The notes under the pieces were generated by a model. It had not been told where the DNA came from, did not search any database, and worked only from the letters and a program-made list of their open reading frames with translations. 64,000 bases of DNA from positions 806,001-870,000 of the forward strand of contig NZ_CP049866.1 in assembly GCF_011300215.1 (NCBI RefSeq). Direction: 5' to 3'. The position numbers and the translations under genes were made by a program. Shown piece by piece: positions 51,315-61,100 of the stretch (the first letter of the stretch is position 1; the number at the start of each line of letters is the position of its first letter). Source of the DNA: Nocardioides piscis (GTDB lineage Bacteria; Actinomycetota; Actinomycetes; Propionibacteriales; Nocardioidaceae).

Positions 51315-52130
51315 TCAGACCTTCTTCCACTGGTCAGCCACGCGGGCGACGCCGAGCCACTTCACACCCAGCCGCTCGGTGTCGAGCAGCGCGAGGTTGC
51401 CGCCCTGGCCGTCGGCGTGCAGCGAGACGATGCGGCACGACCGGCCGTCGTGCTCGATGACGGTCTCGTCGACGAGGTGGTAGTGACCGTGGATGAGCAG
51501 GGACGGCTTGACGCCCTCGACGGCCATGGTGAGCACCCGTCGGCCGTGGGCCGCATAGGCGAGCGCTTCCTGTGGCCAGCCCCAGTCGTTGGTCGCGCAG
51601 AGCTCGGCGACCCTGGGTGTCCACCACGGCCCCATGGGGCTGTCGTGGGTGAGCATGACGTCGGCCGGACCGGCGGCCGCGACGGCTGCCGCCTCGAGCT
51701 CGGTGATCGCTTCCTCCGCCCACCAGTCGTGCCCCTGCGAGCGATACTGGAAGTCCACCGACGGAGCTCCGCCGAGGGAGACGAAGGATCGTCCGTTGAG
51801 GGTGAAGCGATGTCCCCGCGGGAGTACGGCGATGTGGTTGGTGAGCCACCCGACCCGGCCGACGGTGTCGCGCTCCTCGATGGGCACCCGGTTGATGTGG
51901 CGCCAGTCCTCGTGGTTGCCGGGCGTCACGAGCACCCGCACGCCGAAGTCGGCGCAGACCCGTTCCATTGCATCGAGATAGGCCTCACCGTCGGGGCCCG
52001 GCGAGATGCCGAAGTCGCCCGCGTGCAACAGCGTCGTGACGCCGTGGTCGGTGGCGAGACGACGGATGGACGCGCGCGCCCATGTCTGGTTTCCGTGCCA
52101 GTCGCCGGCAAGACCGATGCGCTCAGCCAT
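51315..52130 (-). CDS. Calcineurin-like metallophosphoesterase
   Basis: 271 residues. All metal-binding motifs are present in order: GDWHGN, LHAGDFG, TPGNHEDW, MLTHDSP and LIHGHYH. The domain occupies the whole protein; a cytoplasmic phosphohydrolase is expected. Substrate unknown. It is convergent with the preceding gene, seven bases apart. Confidence 0.9.
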   Translation of the reverse strand: MAERIGLAGDWHGNQTWARASIRRLATDHGVTTLLHAGDFGISPGPDGEAYLDAMERVCADFGVRVLVTPGNHEDWRHINRVPIEERDTVGRVGWLTNHIAVLPRGHRFTLNGRSFVSLGGAPSVDFQYRSQGHDWWAEEAITELEAAAVAAAGPADVMLTHDSPMGPWWTPRVAELCATNDWGWPQEALAYAAHGRRVLTMAVEGVKPSLLIHGHYHLVDETVIEHDGRSCRIVSLHADGQGGNLALLDTERLGVKWLGVARVADQWKKV

Positions 52131-52289
52131 TCGCCAACCCTTCAGTGGTCGGGTGCCGTCACTCAGGCATCCGGCCAGAAACGGCGAGGACTCACCTCAA
52201 CTAGTTGAATGTGGTCGCTCACCACAGACGCTAGCCGCCAGGAGCGCGCCGCGTGGCGAGTTGACGAGACTGGCACCGGCGGCCGGCTG

Positions 52290-53405
52290 CTAGCGGCGCA
52301 CCCCGCGATAGATGCCGCGGCGCACGATCCAGGGCTGCAGGACGCTGTCGAGGCTCCAGCCGGGGAACCTGAACGCGCGGCCGGCGGGGGCGAAGACGCG
52401 AAGCCCGTCGGGTTCCACACCCAGCACCGACCCCCACCTCCGGCGGGGCGGCTCGAAGCTGGCGAGCCGACCGCCAGCCAGGTGGGCGCGAATGTTGCGT
52501 GCCACCAGTCGGTCGGCGCGGTTGCGAGCCGAGGAGCGGAGCGGGTCGGTGGCGGCGACGTCCCCGACGGCGAAGATCTCCGGGTGGCCCGGCAGCTGCA
52601 GGCTCGGTGTGACGACGACGAACCCGCGCTCGTCCAGCAGCCCCGGTGGCAACCAGGCCGTGTTGGGACGGACGCGTCCGATCGCCCAGACCACGGCGTC
52701 CGCCGTGCTCGGCGCCTGCCCACTGGCCCAGGACACGGGAGCGTCAGTGACGGCGTCCAGGGCGAACCCCTCCGGCACGACGGCGCGATGGCCGGCTCGG
52801 AGCTCGACGCCGGCCGCTGCCAGCCGGGCGCTGACCTGTGTCCAGACACGCCGGGAGTGCTGGGGCAGGGCGGCATCGCCCGGGAAGCACAGCGCCACCC
52901 GCGTCGTCGGGAACCGCGTGGCGAGCTGGAAGGCGCTGCTGACGGCGGCCGCCCCGCCGCCGATGACCAGGACCGACCCGGCCGAGGCCAGCCGCTCATG
53001 GGCAGCGGCCAGGGACGCCGAGACCTCGTCGGCGGTCTGCACGTCGGGACGGCGCCAGAACCCGTTGGTGACACCCGAGGCCACCACCAGCACGTCGTAG
53101 GGCTCGACCTGCTCCACACCATCACTTCGGCGTACGACGACGCGCCGCTCGGCCGGGTCGAGGCCGACGGCCTCCCCGTGGATCAGCCTGGCCCGGTCGA
53201 GGCGTCGATAGCGCCCGAACTCCACCCAGTAGTCCCGCGCCCACCGCTGAGGCGTGGCCAGCCGCATCCCGAGCTCCTGGCCGCTGAGGAGCCCGGGCTT
53301 GGTCGAGATGCCGACCACGTCGGCGTGACGCGACAGGTGGATGGCGCTCAGCAGACCGGTGTCCCCGACGCCGGCGATCACCACGCGTGGAGGGCTGGAG
53401 CTCAC
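52290..53405 (-). CDS. NAD(P)/FAD-dependent oxidoreductase
   Basis: 371 residues. Rossmann motif VVIAGVGDTGLL at the N-terminus for FAD, second nucleotide motif VLVIGGGAAAVSSAFQLA (about residues 145-162) for NAD(P)H, and FAVGDVAATDP (about 278) as the distal FAD contact, as in NDH-2/FSP1-like enzymes. The GTG at 53405 overlaps the stop of the DUF1295 gene (GTGA), so the two are coupled; the far longer frame is an artefact. It may reduce a quinone or lipid-type substrate. Confidence 0.85.
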   Translation of the reverse strand: MSSSPPRVVIAGVGDTGLLSAIHLSRHADVVGISTKPGLLSGQELGMRLATPQRWARDYWVEFGRYRRLDRARLIHGEAVGLDPAERRVVVRRSDGVEQVEPYDVLVVASGVTNGFWRRPDVQTADEVSASLAAAHERLASAGSVLVIGGGAAAVSSAFQLATRFPTTRVALCFPGDAALPQHSRRVWTQVSARLAAAGVELRAGHRAVVPEGFALDAVTDAPVSWASGQAPSTADAVVWAIGRVRPNTAWLPPGLLDERGFVVVTPSLQLPGHPEIFAVGDVAATDPLRSSARNRADRLVARNIRAHLAGGRLASFEPPRRRWGSVLGVEPDGLRVFAPAGRAFRFPGWSLDSVLQPWIVRRGIYRGVRR

Positions 53406-54289
53406 CGCGCGCGCCGCGGCGGGCGGGGCAGCAGCATCGGCACGCGGTCGACCACGTCCTGGTAGGCCGGTCGTCGCTCGAGGCTGCGCTCCTCCATCAT
53501 CGGGATGCTGGCTCCGAGGAACATCGCCACCATCGCCACTGCTCCGACCGGGAGCCACCACCAGTCCCCCGGCGAGGCCGCGATGCCGAAGAGGGCCAAG
53601 GAGACCCAGAACGCGATCTCGCCGAGATAGTTGGGGTGCCGGGACCAGGCCCAGAGCCCACGGTCCATCACCTCGCCCGGGCTGCGGGTGCGGACGAACC
53701 GATGCATCTGCACGTCGGCCACCAGCTCGAGCACCACAGCGCCGACACCGACGCTCGCCGCGACCAGGTCGAGCCAGCCCAGGTCGCGTCCGGGCCGGGC
53801 GACGGCGACATAGACGGGCAGCATCCCGAGGAAGACCTGCAGGGTCGGGAAGACGTGGATGGCGCCCAGGTCGACCCACAGCTCGTAGCGTCCTGCGCGC
53901 CCACGCAGGAGCGGGTAGCGCCAGTCCTCGTGGTGCAGCCCGGGGAAGGTCTGCACCCAGTTGGCGGTCAGCCGCACCGCCCAGAGACCGATCACCGTCA
54001 GCACGAGCGCGACGCGCACCGGGTCGACGCCGGCGTCGGCTGCGACCCACCAATACACGGCCAGGAAGGGCGGCAGGACGCTCCAGTAGGCGTCATAGAA
54101 GCTCGAGTTGTGGTGTGCGCGGCTGGCGGCGAAGACCACCAGCGTCGCGATCAGGTCGGCGACCAGGCCGTCCAGCCACAGCCAGGCCGTGTCTGGACCC
54201 ACCAGCAGCCAGGCCAGGGCCGCGCCGAGCGCGAGCACGTAGGCGACAAGGACACGCACGAGCGACTCGGTCCGGCTCACGCGTCGCAC
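53402..54289 (-). CDS. DUF1295 family integral membrane protein (steroid 5-alpha-reductase-like)
   Basis: 295 residues with six or more hydrophobic helices. The C-terminal signature WAWSRHPNYLGEI (about residues 213-225) is the NADPH-binding motif shared with the isoprenylcysteine methyltransferase/5-alpha-reductase superfamily. It is encoded upstream of, and coupled to, the FAD oxidoreductase, which could act as its partner. Substrate unknown. Confidence 0.88.
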   Translation of the reverse strand: MRRVSRTESLVRVLVAYVLALGAALAWLLVGPDTAWLWLDGLVADLIATLVVFAASRAHHNSSFYDAYWSVLPPFLAVYWWVAADAGVDPVRVALVLTVIGLWAVRLTANWVQTFPGLHHEDWRYPLLRGRAGRYELWVDLGAIHVFPTLQVFLGMLPVYVAVARPGRDLGWLDLVAASVGVGAVVLELVADVQMHRFVRTRSPGEVMDRGLWAWSRHPNYLGEIAFWVSLALFGIAASPGDWWWLPVGAVAMVAMFLGASIPMMEERSLERRPAYQDVVDRVPMLLPRPPRRAR

Positions 54290-54290
54290 C

Positions 54291-54794
54291 CTAGTGGAAC
54301 GTGTTCTCCCTCGATCCGGATCGCGCCCTCGAGGCCACCACGTGGGGCACCAGCACCAGGAGCACCATCAGCACGGTCAGGACGCCGAGACCGGCCACCG
54401 CTGCGACCGTCCGGTCGATCACGACGTCGACGACCAGGAAGGCGCTGCTGGCGAGCAGCAAGGCGATCAGTGCCAGAGCGAGGCCGGTCAGGACGTGCGC
54501 CGCCGCCACGATCTGCGGCTTGGCGCCGCCCTGGAACATCAGGCGATGGATGGCCACGGGCGAGAGGATGACTCCGACCGTCAGCAGGGCCAGACCGAGG
54601 ACGCCGAGATACCACTGCTTCTGGAAGGCGTCGAGGTCGTCGAACCTGGACTGGAAGGGCAACGAGATCAAGAACCCCGCGAGGATCTGGACCCCCGTCT
54701 GGCTGACCCTCAGCTCCTGCAGCAGGTCTCCCCAGTTCCGATCGGCCCGCTCGTGCGGCGTCTCGTTCCTGCTGTTCGCGGGCTCGTCGTCCAT
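54291..54794 (-). CDS. DUF6328 family membrane protein
   Basis: 167 residues: a charged N-terminus (NETPHERADRNWGDLLQELRVSQTGVQIL) followed by four hydrophobic helices, then a basic tail. The start region and LLQELRVSQTGVQIL..FL...PF match what I recall of DUF6328. Function unknown. It ends one base before the neighbouring gene's coding frame starts, same strand. Confidence 0.75.
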   Translation of the reverse strand: MDDEPANSRNETPHERADRNWGDLLQELRVSQTGVQILAGFLISLPFQSRFDDLDAFQKQWYLGVLGLALLTVGVILSPVAIHRLMFQGGAKPQIVAAAHVLTGLALALIALLLASSAFLVVDVVIDRTVAAVAGLGVLTVLMVLLVLVPHVVASRARSGSRENTFH

Positions 54795-54880
54795 CCGGCG
54801 ATCCTAGGAGCGCGTGCAGCCGCGCTCCTCCCCCTGAGGGGGGTGGTCGGAGTCGTGGGCGCCGACCAATAGTGAGGAGC

Positions 54881-55867
54881 ATGGACGAGCAGAGGCAATC
54901 ACCGACGAGGTTCGGCTACTTCCTCTCCAGCGAGGAATACACCCCCGCACAGCTGGTCGAGCAGGCCAAGCTGGCCCAGGAGGCCGGGTTCGAGGCGCTC
55001 TGGATCAGCGACCACTTCCATCCGTGGAACGACGAGCAGGGACAGAGTCCCTTCGTGTGGTCGGTCATCGGCGCGATCGCCGAGGCGACCGACCTGCCGG
55101 TCACGACGGCGGTCACGTGTCCGACGTACCGCATCCATCCCGCAGTGATCGCGCAGGCAGCAGCCACCAGCGCCGTCATGCTCGAGGGCCGTTTCACCCT
55201 GGGGCTCGGCTCGGGCGAGGCACTCAACGAGCACATCCTCGGCCAGGCCTGGCCGACGGCGCAGAAGCGGCTCGACATGCTCGAGGAGGCGGTCGACGTG
55301 ATCCGCCAGCTCTTCACCGGTGAGGTGGTGCGACACGAAGGGCGCTACTACACCGTCGACACGGCCCGCATCTACACGCTGCCCGACGAGCCGCCGCCCA
55401 TCTACATCTCCGGCTTCGGCCCGCACGCCACCGATCTCGCGGCGCGGATCGGCGACGGCTATGTCACCACCTCCCCGGACACCGAGCTGCTCGAGCGCTT
55501 CAGGAAGGGCTCGGGCGGCAAGCCGGCCCAGATCGGCCAGAAGGTCAGCTGGGCGGCCACCCGCGACGAGGGCGTCGACATCGCCCATCGCCTGTGGGCC
55601 AACAGCGGCCTGCCCGGCGAGCTCGCGCAGGTCCTGCCGTCCCCCCAGCACTTCGAGCAGGCCTCCGAGCTGGTCACGAAGGAGATGACCGCTGACAGCG
55701 TGCCCTGCGGCAGCGACGTGGAGACCCATGTGGAGGGCCTGCGCGCCGCCGTCGAGGCCGGCTTCGACGAGGTCTATGTCGCCAACATGGGCCCCAACTA
55801 CGCCGAGATGATCACGACGTACGGCGCCGAGGTGCTGCCCGCGCTCCGCGAGATCGCGGCCAGCTGA
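54881..55867 (+). CDS. LLM-class F420-dependent oxidoreductase (G6PDH-related family)
   Basis: 328 residues of the bacterial luciferase-like TIM-barrel type. FGYFLSSEEYTPAQLVEQA at the N-terminus, ALWISDHFHPW (F420 contact region, about residues 38-48) and LGLGSGEALNEH are typical of the F420-dependent glucose-6-phosphate dehydrogenase-related group. A GTG at 54872 lies three codons before the ATG, but GAGGAG immediately precedes 54881. F420 use suggests an actinobacterial host. Confidence 0.9.
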   Translation: MDEQRQSPTRFGYFLSSEEYTPAQLVEQAKLAQEAGFEALWISDHFHPWNDEQGQSPFVWSVIGAIAEATDLPVTTAVTCPTYRIHPAVIAQAAATSAVMLEGRFTLGLGSGEALNEHILGQAWPTAQKRLDMLEEAVDVIRQLFTGEVVRHEGRYYTVDTARIYTLPDEPPPIYISGFGPHATDLAARIGDGYVTTSPDTELLERFRKGSGGKPAQIGQKVSWAATRDEGVDIAHRLWANSGLPGELAQVLPSPQHFEQASELVTKEMTADSVPCGSDVETHVEGLRAAVEAGFDEVYVANMGPNYAEMITTYGAEVLPALREIAAS

Positions 55868-55884
55868 TCAACGAAGGAGGACTC

Positions 55885-56160
55885 ATGCCCGCGAAGAAGA
55901 AGGATCCAGGTCCGTCCGTCAAGGACCCCGAGCTCTACGAGAAGCTCCGCGACGAGGGCAACAGCAAGGAGAAGTCGGCGCGCATCGCCAACGCGGCGGC
56001 CGCGGAGGGCCGTTCCGCGGTCGGCGAACGGGGTGGGCACGCCGGTGACTACGAGGACCGCACGGTCGAGGAGCTGCGCGAACGGGCAGCGGAGCTCGAC
56101 ATCGAGGGACGCTCGTCGATGTCGAAGAGCGAGCTCATCGACGCGCTGCGCAACCACTGA
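55885..56160 (+). CDS. Small DUF7218/Rho-N-like protein
   Basis: 91 residues, highly charged. The first half (PGPSVKDPELYEKLRDEGNSKEKSARIANA) fits the DUF7218 pattern, and the last ~40 (RTVEELRERAAELDIEGRSSMSKSELIDALR) a Rho termination factor N-terminal-like helix bundle that may bind nucleic acid. GAAGGAGG ribosome site; 17 bp after the F420 gene, probably co-transcribed. Confidence 0.8.
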   Translation: MPAKKKDPGPSVKDPELYEKLRDEGNSKEKSARIANAAAAEGRSAVGERGGHAGDYEDRTVEELRERAAELDIEGRSSMSKSELIDALRNH

Positions 56161-56282
56161 GCGGGCGGCCGTGACGAACGCGGTGGCGTGACCTGGCCAC
56201 GGTTGTGTCGTTGGTCACGGCACGCAATGCCGCGCGCCCTCGGTGCGCGGCGCCAGCCATCTCTCGGAGGTCCGACCACACC

Positions 56283-57728
56283 GTGCGACTCAAGACCACT
56301 CTCACCATGGGGGCGGCCGCCCTCGCCGCAGCCGCCAGCCTGGCGGCACCCACCATGGCCACCGCCGCGGACGACCGGGCCAACGTGTCCGACTTCCTGG
56401 CCTCCGAGCTGACGTCTCTCCCAGCGGGCGCCCGCGCGGCCGTCATGGTGCACGGCGCCACCCTGCAGGACGCGCAGGCAGCTGTGCGTGACGCCGGCAT
56501 GCGCGCGGTCACGAGCTTCGACAAGATCGGCGTCGTTGTCGCGACCGGCACCACCTCCCAGATCCAGGCAGTGCGCAGCGAGCCCGGCGTGACCTATGTC
56601 GAGGGCAACCAGCCGATCGAGTTCTTCTCCGACAGCTCCAACGTCGCCACCCGCGGATTCGAGGCCACACAAACGCTGACCGGCGCGGACGGCACCAGGC
56701 TGACCGGCAACGGCGTGAGCGTCGCCGTCATCGACTCCGGCGTCGACCCGACCCACCCCTACTTCAAGCAGGCCGACGGCAGCAGCGCCGTGGTGGCCAA
56801 CCTGAAGACGGTGTGCGACCCGTTCGAGGCGTTCTGCTCGGTCCAGAAGGTTCCCAGCTCCATCGACACCGACACCCTGTCGGTGGGTGGCCACGGCACC
56901 CACGTCAGCGGGATCGTCGCGGGACGACCGACCACGCTGACGAGCGGGAAGAAGCTCCAGGGAGCAGCCCCCGGGGCCAAGCTCGTGTCGGTCTCCACGG
57001 GCGCGGGCATCGTGATCATCGGCGCCGACGCCGCGCTCAACTGGGTCCTGGAGAACCACTCGACCCCCTGTGGCGCCGGCGTCCCTGCCACGACCTGCCC
57101 GCCGATCAAGGTCACCAACAACTCCTACGGCCCCAGCGGCGGCGGCGAGTTCGACCCGGAGTCGGCGACCGTCAAGCTCCAGCGTGCGCTCGCGGCCGAG
57201 GGCGTGGTCACGGTCTGGGCCGCCGGCAACGACGGCGGCAACGGTTCCGAGAGCCTGACCAACCCGCCCGGTCAGGACCCGACCGGCGGCATCATCAGCG
57301 TCGCCTCCTACTTCGACCAGAACACCGGGACCCGCGACGGCGTCGTCTCCGACTTCTCCTCGCGCGGTGACGCGGCGCGGACCAGCACCTGGCCCGACGT
57401 GTCGGCGCCCGGGGAGGACATCGTGTCGTCGTGCCGCCTCTATCTCGCGATCTGCTCGACCGGCTTCGCTCCCGAGAACGGCCCCGGTCTCCTCGACATC
57501 GGCACCTTCAACACGATCTCGGGCACGTCGATGGCCGCACCGCACATCGCCGGCATCGTGGCCCAGCTCTTCCAGGCCAACCCGGGCGCCACCCCGGCCC
57601 AGGTCGAGCAGGCGATCACGACCACTGCCCACAAGTACGCCGACGGCGCGGCCTACGTCGACGGCACCTCGTTCGACAAGGGCCACGGCCTGGTCGACGT
57701 CGTGGCCGCGGCCGCGGCCGTTCGTTGA
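56283..57728 (+). CDS. Secreted subtilisin-like serine protease (S8)
   Basis: 481 residues from the GTG at 56283 (CGGAGG upstream). Signal peptide LTMGAAALAAAASLAAPTMATAA ends near residue 30. An inhibitor-like I9 propeptide follows to ~120. The catalytic triad is Asp in VAVIDSGVDPTHP (about residue 151), His in GGHGTHVSGIVAG (about 206) and Ser in SGTSMAAPH (about 418), with oxyanion Asn in TNNSYGP. It should be exported and self-processed. Confidence 0.93.
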   Translation: MRLKTTLTMGAAALAAAASLAAPTMATAADDRANVSDFLASELTSLPAGARAAVMVHGATLQDAQAAVRDAGMRAVTSFDKIGVVVATGTTSQIQAVRSEPGVTYVEGNQPIEFFSDSSNVATRGFEATQTLTGADGTRLTGNGVSVAVIDSGVDPTHPYFKQADGSSAVVANLKTVCDPFEAFCSVQKVPSSIDTDTLSVGGHGTHVSGIVAGRPTTLTSGKKLQGAAPGAKLVSVSTGAGIVIIGADAALNWVLENHSTPCGAGVPATTCPPIKVTNNSYGPSGGGEFDPESATVKLQRALAAEGVVTVWAAGNDGGNGSESLTNPPGQDPTGGIISVASYFDQNTGTRDGVVSDFSSRGDAARTSTWPDVSAPGEDIVSSCRLYLAICSTGFAPENGPGLLDIGTFNTISGTSMAAPHIAGIVAQLFQANPGATPAQVEQAITTTAHKYADGAAYVDGTSFDKGHGLVDVVAAAAAVR

Positions 57729-57880
57729 CGGGGCCCATGACACAGCGGCCGGCGCTCGAGACGGGGGCGTGCGCCGGCCGCTGGCCAACGCCGACCTTCA
57801 CCCACAGGGGTGTTGGTTGTCATCAGGCGGAAGTGGCAGGTTTGACATAGCCCGTTCGGGCTATTGACGAAGGGAAGCTC

Positions 57881-58054
57881 ATGGGACTCGACGACAAGAT
57901 CAAGAACAAGACCGAGGATCTCTCCGGGAAGGCCAAGGAGCACACCGGCAAGGCCACCGACGACAAGAGCCTCGAGAACGAGGGCAAGGGCGACCAGATG
58001 TCCTCGGACATCAAGCAGGCCGGCGAAAAGGTCAAGGACGCCTTCAAGCACTGA
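57881..58054 (+). CDS. CsbD-like stress protein
   Basis: 57 residues: MGLDDKIKNKTEDLSGKAKE then KGDQMSSDIKQAGEKVKDAF. Lysine/glutamate-rich helices with repeated G-K-A/T turns are typical of the CsbD family, small soluble proteins induced by stress. Short purine-rich AAGGGAAG precedes the ATG. A strong hairpin terminator follows. Confidence 0.88.
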   Translation: MGLDDKIKNKTEDLSGKAKEHTGKATDDKSLENEGKGDQMSSDIKQAGEKVKDAFKH

Positions 58055-58086
58055 CCTTCTCCGTTGTCGCCTTGCGACAACGCCTC

Positions 58087-58124
58087 ACGAGACACCGACT
58101 TGCGCAGTTCGGTGTCTCGTTCGG
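58087..58124 (+). terminator. Hairpin terminator after the csbD-like gene
   Basis: ACGAGACACCGA (58087-58098) pairs with TCGGTGTCTCGT (58109-58120) over a ten-base loop and is followed by TCGG. It separates the CsbD gene from recC. Confidence 0.75.
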
Positions 58125-58194
58125 CATTTCCGGACCGAGCAGTCCCGGTGGTGGTGTCGGCACGGCTGTCGGTGCCGGATGACAGGGTGAGGCC

Positions 58195-61100
58195 ATGACC
58201 CTGCACGTCCACGTCGCCGAGCGGACCGACGTCCTGGCCGACGGGCTGGCGGACATGCTCGCGACCCCGCTGGCCGACCCGTTCGCGCGCGAGGTCGTCG
58301 TCGTGCCGGCGCGCGGCGTGGAGAGGTGGCTCACCCAGCGCCTCTCACACCGGCTCGGCGTCGGGCCGCGGGCCGGCGACGGGGTCTGCGCCGGGGTCGA
58401 CTTCGTGACTCCCGGCTCCCTGGTCTCGATGCTCCTCGACCGCACGAGCGAAGACCCCTGGCAGCCCGAGCAGCTGGCCTGGCCGCTGCTCGAGACCATC
58501 GACTCGGTGATGGGCGCCCCCGGCTTCGCAGACCTGACCGCCCACCTCGGCGGCGGTGACGCAGGTGACGACCGGTCGAACCGACGTTATGCCGTGGCCC
58601 GCAGGCTGGCCGGGCTCTTCAGCTCCTATGCCGTCCAGCGCCCCGGCCTCATCGCCGACTGGCGCGAGGGTCGCGACACCGACGGCACGGGCGCGACCCT
58701 CGACGGCGACCTGCTGTGGCAGGCCGAGCTGTGGCGACGACTGCTCGGGCGGATCGAAGCCGATCCGCCCGACGTCCGGCACACACAGACCCTCGAGAGG
58801 CTGCGCTCCGGTGACGGCGCCGACCTCGACCTCCCGCCACGACTCTCGCTCTTCGGCCACACCAGGCTGCCCGAGACCGAGGTCGCCCTGCTCGAGGCGC
58901 TGGCAGCGCTGCGAGACGTCCACCTCTGGCTCCCGCAGGCGTCGGCGACCTTGTGGCGCTCGCTCGAGCCGACCACCCAAGGAGGACCGGTTCCCCGCGC
59001 CGACGACAGGTCCGCCGGCCTGGTCGACCATCCGCTGCTCGGATCGCTGGGCCGCGACTCCCGCGAGCTGCGACGCACCCTCGGGCTCAACCCCTCCGAG
59101 GCCTTGGCCGACACCTCGCCCCCCGCAGACACCCTGCTCGGCTGGCTCCAGGCCGACCTGCGCGCCAACGCCACCCCGTCGCCCGCCGTCCGGGCCGGCC
59201 GCACCCGACGTGACAGCTCCATCCAGATCCACGCGTGTCACGGCGCGGCCCGGCAGGTCGACGTGCTCCGGGAGGTCCTCGTCGGGCTCCTCGCCGACGA
59301 CCCCAGCCTCGAGCCGCGAGACATCCTGGTCATGTGTCCAGACATCGAGGCCTACGCCCCGCTGATCTCGGCCGGCTTCGGCCTGGCAGACATCACCGAC
59401 CAGGGGGGTGGCGGCCGGGACGGACACCCGGCCCACCAGCTGCGAGTGCGCCTGGCCGACCGCGCGCTCGGTGCCACCAACCCACTGCTCGGCGTCGCAG
59501 CCCAGCTGGTCGAGCTGGTGCACGGCCGGTTGAGTGCCACCCAGGTGCTCGACGTGGCGGGTGCCGAGCCCGTGCGCGCGCGGTTCGGCCTCGGCGACGA
59601 CGAGCTCGAGCGCATCACCCAGTGGGTCGGCGAAGCGGAGATCCGGTGGGGCTACGACGCCGAGCACCGAGCGCCATACGGACTGGGGAGCCTCGACTCC
59701 AACACCTGGGCCGCTGGCCTGCGCCGCGTCCTCCTCGGGGCCGCGATGTCCGGTCTCGACCACCGCCAGGTCGGTGGCGCCCTGCCGGTCGACGACGTCA
59801 GCGACAGCGACCTCGAGACGGCCGGCCGGTTCGCCGAGCTCATCGACCGGCTCCACACGTTCCTCGCCGCGGCCGAGGCCGCGCGCACCGTGACCGACTG
59901 GACCTCGGCGCTCGCCAGCGGCGTCCACGCGTTGACGTGGACACCTCCGTCGGAGGTATGGCAGGTGGCGCAGCTCGACCGGGAGCTCTCCCGGATCTCG
60001 GCGGGGGCTGCCGACCGCGACACCCTGCTGAGACAGTCCGACGTCCGCGCGCTGCTCCAGCAGCGCCTGCGGGGTCGGCCCACCCGGTCCAACTTCCGCA
60101 CCGGCACGCTCACCGTCTGCACCATGGTGCCGATGCGGTCGGTCCCCCACCGGGTGGTGTGCCTGGTCGGGCTCGACGACGGCGTCTTCCCGCGCGCGAC
60201 GACCATCGACGGCGACGACGTGCTGGCCCGTCGTCCGCGCACGGGCGAGCGCGACGCACGCTCGGAGGACCGCCAGCTGTTGCTCGACGCCATCGGGGCG
60301 GCGACCGAGACCCTGGTGATCACCTACACCGGCCGCGGCGAGCACAACGGCGCCGAACGCCCGCCGGCCGTGCCCCTCGGCGAGCTGATCGACGCCCTCG
60401 ACCGCACGGCCGCCGCGCCGGTGCGCGACCACGTCGTGACCCACCACCCGCTGCAGCCCTTCGACGAGTCCAACCTGGTCCCCGGCAGGCTGCGGGGCAC
60501 CACTCCCTTCACCTTCGACCGTTCGGCACTGGCCGGCGCCCGGGCCGCGCGCCGCGAACGGGTGGCCGTGCGCGAGCTCGTGCCGACGCCGCTCGCCCCA
60601 CCCGTGCCGACCGCGACCGACGTCTCGCTCGCCGACCTCCACGACTTCTTCCGCCACCCGGTCCAGGGCTTCCTGCGCCGGCGGCTCCGCGTGACCAAGC
60701 CGGCCGACGCGAGTGAGGTCAAGGACTCGATCCCGATCATGCTCGACAACCTCGAGCAGTGGGCGGTGGGCGACCATCTCGCCACGGCCGTGCTCGGCGG
60801 AGCCGACGCAGGCGCCGTCTTCGAGGCGCTGCGCGTGAGCGGTCAGCTGCCCCCCGGAGCGCTCGGGCGTGCAGTGCTGGAGGACATCAAGAAGAAGGCC
60901 GGACCCCTCGTGCTCGCTGCGCGCGCCCTCCAGGTCGGTCCCGTTCGCACACTCGACCTCGACATCGACCTGGGCGACCGGCGGCTGACCGGCACCGTCG
61001 GTGACGTCTTCGGCAACAACCTGGTCGCGGTGTCGTTCTCCAACCTCGGGGCCAAGCACCGGCTGGCGGCCTGGCTCGACTCGCTGGCGCTCGCCGCGGC

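Noticed and set aside
53406..54053. N-terminal extension of the FAD oxidoreductase frame
   Set aside because: It is the opposite reading register of the DUF1295 gene; the GTG at 53405 matches the family start.
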